Assembly: GCA_030849065.1 (NCBI GenBank)
Contig: JASAON010001378.1
Span: 1 to 18,412, forward strand
From: Jaenimonas drosophilae
Lineage: Eukaryota > Euglenozoa > Kinetoplastea > Trypanosomatida > Trypanosomatidae
DNA: 18,412 nt
Direction of reading: 5' to 3'
The notes under the pieces were generated by a model. The model made no database searches. It was given only the letters and a program-made list of their open reading frames with translations, and had not been told where the DNA came from. Made by a program: the position numbers and the translations under genes. Positions 16,469-18,412 of the stretch are shown here, one piece after another. How positions within the stretch are numbered: position 1 is the stretch's first letter; every line of letters begins with the position of its first letter.

Positions 16469-16479
16469 ATGGATGTGGA
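16469..16479 (+). repeat. ATGGATGTGG element, copy 2
   Basis: ATGGATGTGGA occurs here; its exact reverse complement is at 16582-16592, so the pair forms an 11-base inverted repeat with a 102-base loop. Confidence 0.5.
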
Positions 16480-16550
16480 ATGATTGGGGGCGCGGCGGGA
16501 AACCATCTTTGCCGGCGGCTTTGGCAATCGGGGGTTGGGGGCCGCCCCCC

Positions 16551-16565
16551 CCCCAACCGGCAACG
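16551..16565 (+). repeat. 15-base direct repeat CCCCAACCGGCAACG, copy 2
   Basis: This is the exact second copy of the 15-mer at 16385-16399. It overlaps the end of a C10 run. Confidence 0.6.
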
Positions 16566-16581
16566 ACCCCGGCGCCAGATA

Positions 16582-16592
16582 TCCACATCCAT
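16582..16592 (-). repeat. ATGGATGTGG element, copy 3 (inverted)
   Basis: On the minus strand this copy is preceded by a G8 run and ATCGCAAT and followed by ATATCTGGCGCC. This resembles copy 1, where a G run comes before and a GGCGCC comes after. Confidence 0.5.
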
Positions 16593-17630
16593 ATTGCGAT
16601 CCCCCCCCGCCGGCCGGGGTTGGCCCGGCGCCGCCATTCCAACGGAAACCCCGCGCAAGTTTCTCGAAAAGCCAAATCAAGTATTTCAAGTCACAAGAAT
16701 ACCCCCGCGCCGCATCATATGAATATCGGGCCGGGGCCTTGTTGGATATCCCACAACGGGCTTGCCCCCCCCCCCTCGAAACGAAAACTGCCAGCCAAGC
16801 AAAATCCGCCCCCCGCCCCCCGCCAGCCCCGCCGGCCTCTGCTGGGCAAAAATGCCGGCGATGGCATCTTCCGCAAAGGCGGGGGCTCGCGGGTGGGTTT
16901 GGGGGGGGGGCTTGCGCTGGAAGAATTCGGGGGGGGGGGGGTTCCTTCTTCTTGTTTCGGAGAGGGTATTAGTTTCGATGCGCGGCGGGTGTTTTCAAAC
17001 TGTGGCGCGAAAATCATAAACTTCTCCGGCAATGCTATGCTGACGGGGGCTTTGCGGGCTTCCGTTGGCTTTGGCGCAATTTCCCTCGGGGCGTTCTTAA
17101 GTATCGCCGGCTTCGCGATAGCAGCCGGCGCCTTTCATCGAGCGCGGCGCGTGTCAAAAACATCCTATTGTATTTCTTTCTCTTCCATACAGTCATTTTT
17201 GCTTTAGTGTTGCGGCTCTCCGAACTTCTGCTTCTTTGGCATTTCGGGGGGGGGGGGGGGTTGCTGCGCCACAACCTGCTGTTTGCGCATCCGGATGGTT
17301 CTCCTCGCCCGAAACAAACCCCAAGCAGAGGAACTTGTGTCTTATGGCCATTTGACGGGGCCCAGGCCCCCCGCCGCCACGAACCGCAAAGGAAGCGCTG
17401 CTTCTATCCCCACCTTGCCCGCATAAACATACTCGTTTCGAACTGGTTCTCTTTGGGGCTTGCGGTTTGAGTGGGAAATACGCCCTCCACCGCCGCCGCC
17501 GCCCCTGTTCGTATCCGCCAAATTCTATTTGATGCTGCAGGGAAAGGTCTTCCCCATGTTACGGCGGTGGTTTTGCGGTGGCTTTTGGGGGCCGTTGCTG
17601 TGGCTGGGGTTTATTCCCGGCGTTCCCTGT

Positions 17631-17631
17631 G

Positions 17632-17662
<31 letters not shown>

Positions 17663-17663
17663 G

Positions 17664-17705
<42 letters not shown>
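17631..17705. repeat. G30-C42 homopolymer inverted repeat
   Basis: Thirty G (17631-17660) are followed by CCG and then forty-two C (17664-17705). The two runs can pair as a hairpin with almost no loop, and each can also form quadruplex or i-motif structures. Runs this long are rare in nuclear DNA and also prone to length error in sequencing, so the exact lengths should not be trusted. Confidence 0.85.
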
Positions 17706-17706
<1 letters not shown>

Positions 17707-18154
17707 TCTCCAGACCCCCCGGCCCGCCATACCAAAAAGAGGAAGCCCCCCCCCCTACGGTTCAGCCACTTGCGCCACGTCGTTATATTACGACAACTTC
17801 CCATCTTCAAAGATATGCAACACTGGCACTAAATTGGGCTCCGGCGGCGGGGTATTTTCAATCGTCTGCGCCGCCGGCGTGGTGCCGCCGGCCGTGGTGC
17901 TGTCGGCGGTTGCCCCCCCCCCCCCCCGTTTTCCTTGACGCCGGGGGGAAGATTGCACACCCGCCACGCCCGCCGGCGCCTCCGCAACCCAACGGGTCAT
18001 TGGGGCTTTGCCCCGGCCATTAGGAAGACGTCCTCCAAAACCACCCCCCCGTAAACCATCTGTGCTTCCTAGCCAAACATCCCCACCGTCGCTTCCTCAT
18101 CAACCGCTGCTCACCAGTGTTCCGCACAACCAAAAAAACCGCATCATCGGGAGG

Positions 18155-18182
18155 CCTTCTCTTTCTCCCTCCTTTCTTTCAG
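18155..18182 (+). promoter_or_regulatory. Strong splice-acceptor-like tract at the right edge
   Basis: An unbroken pyrimidine tract (CCTTCTCTTTCTCCCTCC, then TTTCTTTC) ends in AG at 18181-18182. The next ATG, at 18192, sits in the favourable context GCCGCCATGG. It is as good as the acceptors of the confident genes. Confidence 0.45.
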
Positions 18183-18191
18183 CGCGCCGCC

Positions 18192-18412
18192 ATGGGTTCG
18201 GTTGGCCTCGCCCAACACGTGCCGGACACTACGATTTGCCGATTGGATACCAATGGACGAAAGTTTAGGGTTAGGGATAGCATACGGAGCGCAGCGACGT
18301 CTCGTAATGTCGGATTTGTGCCCCCCCCCCCGCGCCGGGGGCGTGGGTGGGGCTTGCCCCGCCCGCCCTCGACGCGGAACTTTGCACACCGCATGTGGGG
18401 CCTGGGTGCAGG
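18192..18412 (+). CDS. Possible 5' end of an unknown gene (partial)
   Basis: A frame of 73 codons opens with ATG ten bases after a strong acceptor-like tract and runs off the right edge without a stop. It begins MGSVGLAQHVPDTTICRL. The first 43 codons have balanced composition. After an 11-C run (18321-18331) it becomes Pro/Arg/Gly-rich, so a length error in that run would change the frame. I recognise no family. It is on the same strand as the other genes. The call rests on the acceptor, the ATG context and the open frame, and could be wrong. Confidence 0.35.
   Translation, partial: MGSVGLAQHVPDTTICRLDTNGRKFRVRDSIRSAATSRNVGFVPPPPRRGRGWGLPRPPSTRNFAHRMWGLGA
18265..18276 (+). repeat. Two telomere-type TTAGGG repeats
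   Basis: The sequence TTAGGGTTAGGG occurs once, preceded by one more T. TTAGGG is the kinetoplastid telomere unit. Two units are too few for a telomere, but they fit a subtelomeric or interstitial remnant. They fall inside the possible frame at 18192-18412, so coincidence is also possible. Confidence 0.4.

Larger units (their letters stand above)
15600..18150. other. GC-rich, homopolymer-laden tail without recognisable genes
   Basis: From about 15600 the sequence becomes much richer in G and C and contains many G or C runs of eight or more: for example C12 at 15651, G11 at 15899, G16 at 16230, G13 at 16929, G15 at 17246 and C15 at 17913. The 15.6 kb to the left has essentially one such run (5167-5176). 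Many long open frames exist on both strands, but they consist of Pro, Gly, Ala and Arg and reflect composition, not genes. One pyrimidine tract and AG at about 17168-17192 resembles an acceptor. A 43-codon ATG frame after it (17295-17426) is not convincing. Confidence 0.7.

Noticed and set aside
15232..17207. Several long open frames on both strands
   Set aside because: They are Pro/Gly/Ala/Arg-rich products of high GC content and homopolymers; opposing frames are equally open and no motif is recognisable.
16430..17450. TTCGAA-containing segments resembling tRNA B boxes (near 16437 and 17438)
   Set aside because: No matching A box, acceptor stem or anticodon arm could be drawn around them.
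17460..18023. Frames of 155-187 codons across the G30-C42 runs
   Set aside because: They depend on translating homopolymers into poly-Gly and poly-Pro, start with non-ATG codons or poor context, and would shift with any length error.
1..18412. CRISPR arrays, bacterial operons or intact transposons
   Set aside because: No regular spacer-repeat array, ribosome binding sites, transposase or reverse transcriptase was seen; the gene set is eukaryotic.

Overview
The window looks like nuclear DNA of a kinetoplastid (trypanosome or bodonid type). Unrelated intron-less genes sit head to tail on the + strand with short intergenic gaps, and nearly every start codon is preceded by a polypyrimidine tract and an AG. 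That is the trans-splicing layout of a polycistronic unit. The gene content agrees: a glycosomal PEX14, a receptor-type adenylate-cyclase-like protein, a V-ATPase proteolipid, eL43 and proteasome alpha-5. I cannot name the species.

Layout. Positions 2-97 hold the 3' end of a basic protein, probably ribosomal. Two V-ATPase subunit c genes follow (361-927 and 1265-1831), identical at the base level but with unrelated flanks. Then come ribosomal protein eL43 (2171-2449), proteasome alpha-5 (2747-3481), PEX14 (3831-4979), a 749-residue protein with four F-x-P-x-I motifs (5255-7504), a BolA-like protein (7691-7930), a type II membrane glycosyltransferase-like protein (8118-9653) and a 1342-residue receptor-cyclase homologue (10342-14370). 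The cyclase-like domain of the last protein has lost both metal-binding aspartates and most other catalytic residues.

After 14370 no confident gene remains. The stretch 14371-15600 has ordinary composition, a possible small minus-strand gene (14697-14933) and short plus-strand frames that may be decayed coding sequence. From about 15600 to the end the DNA changes character. It is GC-rich and packed with G or C homopolymers, including a G30 next to a C42, and it contains short dispersed repeats. At the right edge a strong splice-acceptor-like tract precedes an open frame (18192 onward) that contains two telomere-type repeats. This tail could be subtelomeric, a chromosome-internal array, or partly an assembly artefact.

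The genes do not form one pathway; co-transcription of unrelated genes is normal in kinetoplastids. The points most worth following up are the pseudo-cyclase receptor, the duplication limited to the coding sequence, and the G/C-homopolymer tail.
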